Shown here: in pieces, positions 30,832 to 38,753 of the stretch
How positions within the stretch are numbered: position 1 is the stretch's first letter
Layout: every line of letters begins with the position of its first letter
Source: Streptococcus pneumoniae
GTDB lineage: Bacteria; Bacillota; Bacilli; Lactobacillales; Streptococcaceae
Assembly (NCBI RefSeq): GCF_001347015.1
Contig: NZ_CFGI01000010.1
Coordinates: 1-64,000, forward strand
Direction: 5' to 3'
Length of the DNA: 64,000 nucleotides
Notes under the pieces: model-generated
Seen by the model: the letters and a program-made list of their open reading frames with translations, nothing else
Told to the model about the DNA's origin: nothing
Database searches by the model: none
Made by a program: the position numbers and the translations under genes

Positions 30832-32301
30832 ATGTACCAATATTTAACCTATCCACGAGATGGATATGATGAGGGTTCTTTGAAGAAAGACCTGATTTAC
30901 AAATTGATAACGAAGCATAGCACTGAAGGCTCACGTTTGAAGAAGCTTAAAAGCTACTACCTGGGTGAGCATGCTATCTTAGATCACAAGAGACGCAACG
31001 AGAATGCACCCAATTACAAGACGGTGGCCAATCATGCCAAGGATATTGCAGACACGGCTACGGGCTATTTTATGGGCAATCCTATCAAGTACAATAACAC
31101 TGCTGACGGTGATATTGATGAACTACTGACAGCTTTTGATGGTGCTGAGATTGACCAAGTAGATGCGCAGAATGCTTTGAACATGGCTATCTATGGTCGT
31201 GCTTACGAGTACATCTATGCCAAAGAGGGATTGACTGAGTTGGACTCAACTAGTATTGACCCAGAGAATACTTTCATGGTCTACGATGATAGCATTGAGC
31301 GAAAGCCCTTGTTTGCGGTCTACTACTATCAAGTTAAAGACGATACGAAAGACACGACTAAGTACCAAGCAGAGGTCTTTACTGAGAATCTGCATTATCA
31401 CATGGTGCTGAGAAGTACAGATTCAGGAACAACTCAGAATGAAGAGGTAACCCCTCACAATCTCGGACAAATCCCAATCATCGAATATCGCAACAACCAC
31501 TTTGCGATTGGCGACTATGAGCAACAAATCAGCTTGATAGACGCTTATAATTCTTTGATGGGTAACCGTGTCAATGACAAGGAGCAGGCAGTAGAGTCTA
31601 TCCTTGTCTTATATGGCACGCAGTTAGCAGACACGCCAGAAGATGCCAAGGTAGCGATGAAGATTCTTTCTGAAGAAGGTCTTTTGGAATTACCGGGCGA
31701 TAGTGCAAGAGCTGAGTTCTTGAAGAACACGCTGGACGAAAGTGCTACTGAAATCTTACGCACAGCTCTGAAAGAGGATATCTACACATTCAGCCATGTG
31801 CCTAACCTGACTGATGAGAACTTCGCAGGGAACACATCAGGCGTAGCTATGGAATTCAAGCTAATGGGCCTTGAGATGATTACCAAGACCAAGGAGGCGA
31901 ACTACAAGCGTGGATTAAGACAGCGTATTGCGATTTTCGCTCATTACTTGGGCATGAAACAGATTGCTTTAGAGTCTCATTCAATCGTTCCACAGTTTAG
32001 CCGTGGTTTACCTAAGAACTTACTGGAAATCTCTCAGATTGTGAACAACTTGGAAGGCAAAGTGACCAACAGGCAGCTTATTTCTCTCTTGCCGTTTGTG
32101 GAAGACCCTGACGCTGAACTGGAAGCCTTGGAAGAAGAGAAAGAGAAGAACATGGAAAGAATGCCGATGTTCAACCAAGACAACACGAAACCCGAAGATG
32201 AGGTAGAGGATGAAGAATCAGGAGTACTGGGCGAAGAGGAAAGCCAATCTGATTTACCAACAGATGGACAAGGCCGAAAAGCAGGCAGACCAGTTCGATA
32301 A
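30832..32301 (+). CDS. Portal protein, SPP1 gp6 type
   Basis: 489 residues. Typical portal blocks: NHAKDIADTATGYFMGNPI, YGRAYEYIYAKEG, IPIIEYRNN, and AFAGNTSGVAMEFKL-like NFAGNTSGVA. Forms the dodecameric DNA gate. Acidic C-terminal tail. Overlaps the head gene by 92 bp. Confidence 0.95.
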   Translation: MYQYLTYPRDGYDEGSLKKDLIYKLITKHSTEGSRLKKLKSYYLGEHAILDHKRRNENAPNYKTVANHAKDIADTATGYFMGNPIKYNNTADGDIDELLTAFDGAEIDQVDAQNALNMAIYGRAYEYIYAKEGLTELDSTSIDPENTFMVYDDSIERKPLFAVYYYQVKDDTKDTTKYQAEVFTENLHYHMVLRSTDSGTTQNEEVTPHNLGQIPIIEYRNNHFAIGDYEQQISLIDAYNSLMGNRVNDKEQAVESILVLYGTQLADTPEDAKVAMKILSEEGLLELPGDSARAEFLKNTLDESATEILRTALKEDIYTFSHVPNLTDENFAGNTSGVAMEFKLMGLEMITKTKEANYKRGLRQRIAIFAHYLGMKQIALESHSIVPQFSRGLPKNLLEISQIVNNLEGKVTNRQLISLLPFVEDPDAELEALEEEKEKNMERMPMFNQDNTKPEDEVEDEESGVLGEEESQSDLPTDGQGRKAGRPVR

Positions 32302-33835
32302 GGTCTATCAGGAAGCTAAGACTTACTTGGATAAGGAAATCAATAAGATTTTTGATAAGTTCCAACGTGATTATGGTTTAAGTCAAGTAGATGCTAAACA
32401 AGTCTTGAAGAACATGAAAGACAAGAAAGACTTGAAGGAACTTCGTAAGGTACTTGAAGCGAGACCGAATGACCCGAACATCCAACGATTACTTGCTGAT
32501 TTGGACAGTCCAGCTTATTCTTTTCGCATGAAGCGACTAGAGCGTTTGAGTGATGATTTAGACCGTATGCGTGAATCTATCTATCATTCGGAAAAGACAG
32601 GCTCAGATGCCTTTTATAGCGACCTGATGAAGGATAGCTACTACAAGGCTACCTTTGACCTGCAACAGCAGACAGGGCTGGCATATGGCTTTTCTGGGCT
32701 TCCTGAGAGCGAGATTAAACATCTACAGTCTTTTAGTTGGGTAGGAGATGGAAGTACCTACTCTACAGACATCTGGAAGAATACAGGGAAGCTTACTTCC
32801 AGCATAAAAGATGAACTCCTCATGAGCCTTATGACAGGCCGAGATACACGAGAAACTGCACAAGCAATTGCTGAGCGGTTCAATGTAGGTCAGAATGATG
32901 CAAGGCGTTTGGTTCGGACAGAATCAGCCTTTTTTCATAATCAGATGGAACTACTCAGCTATGAAGAAGCAGACATAGAAAAGTATATCTTTGTGGCTGT
33001 CTTGGACAAGCGTACATCACGCATTTGTCAGGAACATGATAATCAGGTCTATGATAGGGATAAAGCAACCCCTGGTGTCAATTGTCCGCCTATGCACCCG
33101 TGGTGTAGATCTACTACTGTCGCATACGACGAGGACGCAGACTACAGCAAACTAAAGCGCAGAGCAAGGAACCCAGAGACAGGGAAGACCGAGCTAGTAC
33201 CTGCTGATATGACGTATAAAGAGTGGTATAGTAAGTATGTTGCAGAACCACGAGAACGAGAGCTAAGTGGTAGGCCGTTTGGAGCGAATCTTGATTATGT
33301 AAGAAGTGATGAATTTGTCGATAAACTAAAAAATCACCCAAAGACCTCACATCTATCCGAACATATCGCAAGAGTTTCAAGACAGATGTTGCAGCATAGA
33401 AACGGAACTCCATTTGAAGATTACTATTTGCTTAATGCAGATACAGGAAGAGTTGTTGCGCTATCAAATAAAGCCAGAAAGACAAAAGGTGTAGTTTATA
33501 ATGACAAAGTCAGAAAGGCTTTTAAAGAACAATCTGAACAAAGTCTTATTTCGATTCACAATCATCCATCTGGCTATCCTCCATCGCTCAGTGACTTTGC
33601 TTCCTTACAACAACGGAGTAAAAATAATACTGTAAAATATGGTCTGACTATAGGGCATGATGGAAGTGTTTATTGGTATACTAAACCAATAAAAAAAATT
33701 GAGCGCATCGATAATTATTTGTATCGAAATAGTATTGAAAAGTATCTCAGAAAAGGGTACAATAGTGTTACAGCGCAAGAGCTAGCTCTTATGGATTGGA
33801 GTGAAAAATATGGCTTTGACTTTGGAAAAATTTAA
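32210..33835 (+). CDS. MuF minor head protein fused to a C-terminal JAMM-like domain
   Basis: 541 residues. 1-215 helical head-morphogenesis region; 215-325 MuF/SPP1 gp7 domain (FVAVLDKRTSRICQEHDNQVY...GVNCPPMHPWCRSTTVAY). After about 350 comes a domain not needed for head assembly: E403 (FEDYYL), H450-N-H452-P (SIHNHPSG) and S459-x-x-D462, i.e. the full JAMM metalloprotease/isopeptidase set in a RadC-like order. Phage MuF proteins with variable C-terminal toxin domains are known polymorphic toxins. The next gene could be its immunity protein. Confidence 0.88.
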   Translation: MKNQEYWAKRKANLIYQQMDKAEKQADQFDKVYQEAKTYLDKEINKIFDKFQRDYGLSQVDAKQVLKNMKDKKDLKELRKVLEARPNDPNIQRLLADLDSPAYSFRMKRLERLSDDLDRMRESIYHSEKTGSDAFYSDLMKDSYYKATFDLQQQTGLAYGFSGLPESEIKHLQSFSWVGDGSTYSTDIWKNTGKLTSSIKDELLMSLMTGRDTRETAQAIAERFNVGQNDARRLVRTESAFFHNQMELLSYEEADIEKYIFVAVLDKRTSRICQEHDNQVYDRDKATPGVNCPPMHPWCRSTTVAYDEDADYSKLKRRARNPETGKTELVPADMTYKEWYSKYVAEPRERELSGRPFGANLDYVRSDEFVDKLKNHPKTSHLSEHIARVSRQMLQHRNGTPFEDYYLLNADTGRVVALSNKARKTKGVVYNDKVRKAFKEQSEQSLISIHNHPSGYPPSLSDFASLQQRSKNNTVKYGLTIGHDGSVYWYTKPIKKIERIDNYLYRNSIEKYLRKGYNSVTAQELALMDWSEKYGFDFGKI

Positions 33836-33989
33836 TGAAGTTTATAAACAACTCGAAGCTATCGATAGTAGTGAATTCGGTAATAGCGAGGATGATTTGA
33901 TTCAAGAAAAAATGTCAACTGTGTTTGCGCAACTATCTTTGGATGAATTGGATGAATTTGAGGAAATGTTAAAAGAAAGGAGCACCTAG
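33810..33989 (+). CDS. Small acidic protein, candidate partner of MuF-JAMM
   Basis: 59 residues, strongly acidic (SSEFGNSEDDLIQEK...LDELDEFEEML). ATG 33810 lies inside the end of the MuF gene with TGGAG upstream, so expression is coupled. Place, size and charge fit an immunity protein; no family recognised. Confidence 0.6.
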   Translation: MALTLEKFNEVYKQLEAIDSSEFGNSEDDLIQEKMSTVFAQLSLDELDEFEEMLKERST

Positions 33990-34032
33990 AGCAATCTAAG
34001 TGCTTTTCTTATTTTTTAAAAGGAGTAAAGAC

Positions 34033-34143
34033 ATGTTTATATGGGATTGGGTATCAATCGCTTTCGGGTGGTTGGTATTTTTGTTTTTAATGCTGTTTAT
34101 CATAGCGTTTGTAAAACAAGTAATCAAAGAAATAAAAAAATAA
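34033..34143 (+). CDS. Small membrane protein in head operon
   Basis: 36 residues: FIWDWVSIAFGWLVFLFLML... one membrane helix and a lysine tail. Excellent AAAAGGAG site. Function unknown; may belong to the MuF/immunity cassette. Confidence 0.6.
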   Translation: MFIWDWVSIAFGWLVFLFLMLFIIAFVKQVIKEIKK

Positions 34144-34146
34144 TCT

Positions 34147-34173
34147 AACCGTATGGAATCCCGTACGGTTTTT
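34147..34173 (+). terminator. Terminator between MuF cassette and scaffold
   Basis: AACCGTA-(10 nt)-TACGGTT with T5. It would lower read-through from the packaging genes into capsid genes, or ends the cassette transcript. Confidence 0.75.
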
Positions 34174-34217
34174 ATATTGTCCAAACTGTGCCGATGACAT
34201 TAAAAGCTGTACTGTTC

Positions 34218-34255
34218 CGTCGCCGGACGTAAAGCGAGATTATCGAGTGGCGACG
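34218..34255 (+). other. Hairpin in the 5' leader of scaffold gene
   Basis: CGTCGCC and GGCGACG close a 24-nt loop that contains a small inner CGA-GATTA-TCG stem. Ends 7 nt before the GGAGGA ribosome site, so it may tune capsid translation. Confidence 0.5.
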
Positions 34256-34274
34256 TAATCGCTGGAGGACAATT

Positions 34275-34859
34275 ATGTCAGAAGAAATCAATGCAACTGT
34301 ATCTACTGAATCAACTGAGACTGTCGACACTCAAGAAAATGTTGATACGGTGCAAGAAGAAAAGCACGAACGAACTTTCACTCGTGCTGAAATCGGTAAG
34401 ATGCTATCTGCCGAACGCTCTAAATGGGAAGCTGAGCAGGAAGCCAAGGAAAACGAAGCTAAGAAGCTTGCCAAGATGAATGCTGATGAGAAACAGAAAT
34501 ATCAGTTGGATCAGCGTGAGCAAGAACTAGCTGACCGTGAAAAGGCTATTGCTCGTAAAGAATTGACCGCAGAAGCTAAAGCAATGCTAAGTGAACGTGA
34601 CTTACCTGTTGAGTTAGTGAATGTAGTTGATTTGACAAGCGCAGAGACGGTATCGCAGTCTGTCGCTGTATTACAGAAATCATGGGAGCAAGCCGTGCAA
34701 AAAGGCGTACAAGAAAAGCTAAAAGGCGGAGCTCCAATGAAGCAAGCACCAGTTGATAGTGACGGTATCACAAAAGAAGAATTCGCTCGTATGGGTTATC
34801 AGAGTCGAAATGAACTCTATCAAAAGAACCCAGAACTCTATAAGAAATTGAAAGGTTAA
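34275..34859 (+). CDS. Capsid scaffolding protein (DUF4355)
   Basis: 194 residues. Acidic N terminus, central coiled coil (LSAERSKWEAEQEAKENEAKK...), C-terminal basic MGYQSRNELYQKNPELYKKLKG. Directs prohead assembly and then leaves. Just before the capsid gene. Confidence 0.88.
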   Translation: MSEEINATVSTESTETVDTQENVDTVQEEKHERTFTRAEIGKMLSAERSKWEAEQEAKENEAKKLAKMNADEKQKYQLDQREQELADREKAIARKELTAEAKAMLSERDLPVELVNVVDLTSAETVSQSVAVLQKSWEQAVQKGVQEKLKGGAPMKQAPVDSDGITKEEFARMGYQSRNELYQKNPELYKKLKG

Positions 34860-34864
34860 AATAA

Positions 34865-35707
34865 ATGACAGCAGGACAAACTAAATTAGCCACTATGGTT
34901 AACCCAGAAGTGATGGCGGACATGGTTTCCGCTAAACTACCTAAATTGATTAAATTCACTCCACTGGCTTATGTGGAAACAGCACTTCAAGGCCAACCAG
35001 GGAATACTCTAACAGTTCCAGCATGGGAGTATGCAGGAGATGCGACTGAGGTTGGAGAAGGTCAAGCTATTTCTCCAGACCAATTGACTACTAAAAAGAC
35101 CACTATGACCATCAAAAAGGCTGCTAAAGGTTATGAAATTACCGATGAAGCTCTTTTGTCAGGTCTTGGCGACCCACTAGGACAAGCGACTTACCAGCTT
35201 GGTTTGGCTATCGCTAACAAGATTGATGATGATTTGGTCGCAGTAGCAAAAACTGCAACACAGCACGTTGCAGAAGCTCCAACAACAGGGGGAGCGATTG
35301 ATAAAGCACTTGCTATTTTCGATGATGAAGAAGATGCAAGATATGTAGCCCTTATCAATCCGTCAGACGCTATTGCTTTGCGCGCTGACACTGTTAAAGA
35401 ATGGATTTCAGGTACAGAAGTAGGAGCGAATACAGTTATTTCTGGAACCTTTGGAGAAACACGAGGTGTTCAAATCGTCCGTACCAAGAAAGTCGAAAAA
35501 GGTAAAGGATTTATCGTCAAAGTGTCTCCTAGCCAAACTCAGACAGATGACGCCAATAAATACGGTGCATTTGTTATCATGCTAAAACGTGATGTGGCTA
35601 TTGAAACAGACCGTGACATCCTTAAAAAGACAACGGTTATCACTGGCGATGAACACTATGGTGTTTACCTATACGACCCTACACGAGTTGTAAAATTCGG
35701 TGAGTAA
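34865..35707 (+). CDS. Major capsid protein (HK97 fold)
   Basis: 280 residues. Starts TKLATMVNPEVMADMVSAKLPKL; E-loop/N-arm block NTLTVPAWEYAGDATEVGEGQAIS; AAKGYEITDEALLSG; end GDEHYGVYLYDPTRVVKFGE. Forms the icosahedral head. Confidence 0.94.
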   Translation: MTAGQTKLATMVNPEVMADMVSAKLPKLIKFTPLAYVETALQGQPGNTLTVPAWEYAGDATEVGEGQAISPDQLTTKKTTMTIKKAAKGYEITDEALLSGLGDPLGQATYQLGLAIANKIDDDLVAVAKTATQHVAEAPTTGGAIDKALAIFDDEEDARYVALINPSDAIALRADTVKEWISGTEVGANTVISGTFGETRGVQIVRTKKVEKGKGFIVKVSPSQTQTDDANKYGAFVIMLKRDVAIETDRDILKKTTVITGDEHYGVYLYDPTRVVKFGE

Positions 35708-35718
35708 GAGGTGACGAT

Positions 35719-35901
35719 ATGAGCTTATTGCTACGACGTCATTATATCCAAGAGGAACAAGCTAGCCAGTATTCTGATTTAGAGAATAAGACTCTAGAAG
35801 AGTTGAAGAATCTAGCTAAGGAAGCTGGCATAACTGGTGCCTATAAGTTATCAAAAGCCGAAATTGTAGAGGTGTTGGAGGATTTAAAAAGTGAAATTTA
35901 A
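35719..35901 (+). CDS. Small head protein with HeH/Rho-N-like fold
   Basis: 60 residues; LENKTLEELKNLAKEAGITGAYKLSKAEIVEVLE is a Rho N-terminal/HeH-type helix-extended-loop-helix. Common after capsid genes; exact role unknown. Confidence 0.7.
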   Translation: MSLLLRRHYIQEEQASQYSDLENKTLEELKNLAKEAGITGAYKLSKAEIVEVLEDLKSEI

Positions 35902-36079
35902 AGTCAAACAAGATTTCTATGATTGGGAATCAAATGTGAAACGACTGGCAGGAGAGGAACTTGAGATTACTGAGGAGCGCTATGCTGAGTTGGCTAACAA
36001 TTTTGCCAGTAATGGTGTCGCTATCTCAGATGTTCTTGAGGAAATCCTCCCTGAACATGAGTTTTTAGAAGAGGATTGA
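35891..36079 (+). CDS. Small phage head-region protein
   Basis: 62 residues, MKFKVKQDFYDWESNVKRLAGEELEITEERYAEL..., similar to small capsid-associated proteins of siphophages. RBS TGGAGG. Confidence 0.6.
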   Translation: MKFKVKQDFYDWESNVKRLAGEELEITEERYAELANNFASNGVAISDVLEEILPEHEFLEED

Positions 36080-36080
36080 T

Positions 36081-36392
36081 ATGTCTATAGAGTTGCTGAA
36101 GAAATTAACAGGCGAAGAAGATACTCAGCCTCTCATATTGCTCCAAACGAGGGCTACAAATCTTATCTTGTCAGAGACGAATCGCACATCTTTGACACCT
36201 GCTTTAAGTCTCTTAATACCTGAGGTTGCTATCGAGCTCCACAACCGCTCAGGAGCGGAAGGAGAGCATTCCAGAACCGAGGGTGGTATAGCAGTAGTCT
36301 ACGGAGAAAACGGCCTGTCTACGGGTCTTCTACAGCGTATACGCATGCATAGACTAGCAAGGGTGGCAGGCCATGTTTTTGAAGCAGAGTAG
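36081..36392 (+). CDS. Head-tail connector, gp6-like adaptor
   Basis: 103 residues; helical start (IELLKKLTGEEDTQPLILLQTRATNLILSETNRT) typical of gp6/gp15 adaptors that dock to the portal. Confidence 0.8.
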   Translation: MSIELLKKLTGEEDTQPLILLQTRATNLILSETNRTSLTPALSLLIPEVAIELHNRSGAEGEHSRTEGGIAVVYGENGLSTGLLQRIRMHRLARVAGHVFEAE

Positions 36393-36711
36393 ACTGAAAC
36401 CTTATCCAATGCGACGGTTTGAAAAGACTGTCACAGAGGAAGGCGTCGCAAAAGAAGGGTATGCCAAGGAAGCTGAGACAGTCCGTCTTGAATTGTGGCC
36501 AGCTAGTAGTAAACTACAATCTGAATTGTATGGCGAGCGTGTCAATGATATTTTGAACGCTAATGCCAACAAATCAGCTACTATCAAAGTGAAAGATGGT
36601 GTGTGTATCGATAGCCAGACGGAAGTGACTCACAGGGTTATTTCTAAGAAGGTTTACACACATCATCAAGTTTTGGAGTTAGAGCGTGTCAGAGCTACTA
36701 GGGGCAGATAG
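36373..36711 (+). CDS. Head closure (stopper) protein
   Basis: 112 residues in the stopper position; beta-rich (ETVRLELWPASSKLQSELYGER...). Overlaps both neighbours by about 20 bp. Closes the portal after packaging by analogy. Confidence 0.75.
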   Translation: MFLKQSRLKPYPMRRFEKTVTEEGVAKEGYAKEAETVRLELWPASSKLQSELYGERVNDILNANANKSATIKVKDGVCIDSQTEVTHRVISKKVYTHHQVLELERVRATRGR

Positions 36712-37195
36712 ACTTATAGCTAAGTTCAGAAAGTTGTCAGATGTTGCGCAACGAGACATTGTTTCAAAAGCAGTTCATCATGCAGCTAAAACCATTGTTC
36801 AAGCTGATGCTAAAAGACTAGCACCAGGCAACAATGGAGAACTTAGAAATAGTATTAAGACTAGGGTTAAAATGGACGGAGATAAGGCTATAGGCGAGGT
36901 TTATACAAATCTACACTATGCTCCTTACGTTGAGTTTGGAACAGGACCTAAGGGACAAGCTAGCCATTCTGGTATCTCTCCAGAGGTCAGCGTATCTTAC
37001 AGGTCTAGCCCGTGGTATGTACATGAAGACCAAATCAATGTAGGACCGTACCACTTTCAAAAGATTGGGGAGTTCTACAAGATGTATGGTCAACCTGCCC
37101 AGCCTTATCTTTATCCAGCTTTGAGAGACAATCAAGAGCGTGTGTCTAAGAATATTTCGAATTATGTCCGTAGAAAGATAAGAGAACAATTATAA
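36686..37195 (+). CDS. HK97 gp10-like tail-completion protein
   Basis: 169 residues; ARDIVSKAVHHAAKTIVQADAKRLAPGNNGELRNSI and YAPYVEFGTGPKGQ are the HK97-gp10 signature. RBS GAGTTAGAG. Confidence 0.88.
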   Translation: MSELLGADRLIAKFRKLSDVAQRDIVSKAVHHAAKTIVQADAKRLAPGNNGELRNSIKTRVKMDGDKAIGEVYTNLHYAPYVEFGTGPKGQASHSGISPEVSVSYRSSPWYVHEDQINVGPYHFQKIGEFYKMYGQPAQPYLYPALRDNQERVSKNISNYVRRKIREQL

Positions 37196-37563
37196 TGATC
37201 AATATCAAGCCTGTTATTTACAAAGAATTGCAAAAGGTCGCAGATAATGTGACTGATACTTATCCTAGCGATTGGGAGAATTTCCCAGTCGTTATTTTTT
37301 TAGAAGAACAAAACAAGCCGGGTGAATGGTTTGATGACCAGGAACAAAAATCTTCTATCCGCTATAAGGTGGATATTTTTGATGATACCAGCACTAGTGA
37401 GTTAGCTGTTAAAATCAATCAGATTTTTGAGTCTTTAGGTTTGCGAAGAACCGACTGCCAAGACGTGCCAGACCCGTCTCATTTGAGACATAAGGTCATG
37501 CGTTTTGAAGGCGTCGTTGATTTAGACTCAGAGCTTGTTTTTCAATTTAGAATGGAGAATTAA
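37195..37563 (+). CDS. Tail terminator
   Basis: 122 residues (INIKPVIYKELQKVADNVTDTYPSDWENFPVVIFLEEQN...). Order and size fit the tail terminator that ends tail-tube growth. Confidence 0.78.
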   Translation: MINIKPVIYKELQKVADNVTDTYPSDWENFPVVIFLEEQNKPGEWFDDQEQKSSIRYKVDIFDDTSTSELAVKINQIFESLGLRRTDCQDVPDPSHLRHKVMRFEGVVDLDSELVFQFRMEN

Positions 37564-37565
37564 AC

Positions 37566-37979
37566 ATGTTAGCAAATGGAATTACGTTAGCTTATGGTAC
37601 AGCTAAAGGAACTTATACTAAACTTGCTGGGTTGAAAGAAGTACCAGAGTTTGGTATTGAGCCTGAAAAAGTAGAGAACACTACTCTTGAAGATAAAGTT
37701 AAAAAATATGAATTCGGTATTGGCGACGCAGGGGAATTGGAATACAAATTCTCTTATAAGAACGATAACGAAACTGCTCCTTATCGTGTATTGCGTAAAG
37801 CGGCAGACAACAAGACAAAACTTTTCTTTGAGCAAACTTACCCAGACAACACTAAAGTTCATTTTGAAGGTCAAGTATCTGTTAAGCTTGGCGGTGGCGG
37901 TGTCAATGCCGTTATCGAGTTCACCCTTAAAATTGCTTTGCAGTCAGAGTTGGAATTTGTAGACGGAATTGGAGGTTAA
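37566..37979 (+). CDS. Major tail protein
   Basis: 137 residues; GTAKGTYTKLAGLKEVPEFGIEPEKVENTTLEDKVKKYEFGIGD is typical of tail-tube proteins. Builds the tube around the tape measure. Confidence 0.88.
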   Translation: MLANGITLAYGTAKGTYTKLAGLKEVPEFGIEPEKVENTTLEDKVKKYEFGIGDAGELEYKFSYKNDNETAPYRVLRKAADNKTKLFFEQTYPDNTKVHFEGQVSVKLGGGGVNAVIEFTLKIALQSELEFVDGIGG

Positions 37980-37983
37980 TTAA

Positions 37984-38364
37984 ATGGCGTTACCTTACTC
38001 AATTTGGAAGATTAGCGATGAGAAAGAGTTGAAACTACGACTTTCATCTCATCAAGCAGCGAAAGTTGAAGAAAAAATCGGCATGAACTTACTGAAAATC
38101 TTCATGCCTGAAGCTGGCGAAGAGTTTCCTTTGCCTCCTTTGAAAGTTGTATTGCTCTTGATTCATGGAGCTTTGCAAAAGTATGAGAATGGGTATTCTC
38201 TTGAGGATGTCTATGATCTATACGATGAGTATGTCGATAACGGTGGAGACCAAACAACCTTCATGACAGAGGTTTTAATGCCACTCTTTGAAGTATCGGG
38301 TTTTACTCCACGAGGAAGCAAGGACAAGAAAACTTCCAAGAAGAAAATGACAGTAGTAGAGTAA
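37984..38364 (+). CDS. Tail assembly chaperone (gpG-like)
   Basis: 126 residues. Between tail tube and tape measure. Ends in a Lys-rich tract (KDKKTSKKKM). The downstream ORF is open in the -1 frame back to 38292, so a gpG-T type frameshift is formally possible, but no canonical slippery heptamer is seen. Confidence 0.8.
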   Translation: MALPYSIWKISDEKELKLRLSSHQAAKVEEKIGMNLLKIFMPEAGEEFPLPPLKVVLLLIHGALQKYENGYSLEDVYDLYDEYVDNGGDQTTFMTEVLMPLFEVSGFTPRGSKDKKTSKKKMTVVE

Positions 38365-38402
38365 TCTTAACGGTAACGCAGATTATTGAGAGGCTTTATC
38401 CT

Positions 38403-38753
38403 ATGTTTTTAGACATCGGCGGTAAGCCTCTTGATTTTTGGGATTTGACGGTGCTTGAAATCAGAGAAATGATTGAAAGCTATAACCGTGTCAAAATACG
38501 AGAGCGTAAAGAGAAGATTATTGACTCATACAGACTTTCGCAGATGATATCCAACCACGTTTCCTTATTGTTATCCAAAGATGCCAAGGTCTTTGAGTTC
38601 TGGGAATATGCGCCTGAGTTATTTGTAGAAGAACAACAAGCGGTAGAACAGGAACGGCAGAGACAAGCGTTTTTGTTGCATAAGGAACGGATGCGTGAAT
38701 TTGCAGAAAGACATAATCGAAAAAGGAAGGAGGAAGTGAATGGCAACTCTTGA
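38403..38753 (+). CDS. Tail assembly chaperone second part (gpT-like)
   Basis: 116 residues with FLDIGGKPLDFWDLTVLEIREMIESYNR, typical for this slot. GAGAGG ribosome site 9 nt before ATG allows independent translation. Basic/charged C terminus overlaps tape measure by 14 bp. Confidence 0.78.
   Translation: MFLDIGGKPLDFWDLTVLEIREMIESYNRVKIRERKEKIIDSYRLSQMISNHVSLLLSKDAKVFEFWEYAPELFVEEQQAVEQERQRQAFLLHKERMREFAERHNRKRKEEVNGNS

Noticed and set aside
38292-38403. Programmed -1 frameshift between the two tail chaperone genes
   Set aside because: Frame is open and in the right phase, but no X-XXY-YYZ slippery site is present and the second gene has its own ribosome site; kept only as a remark.
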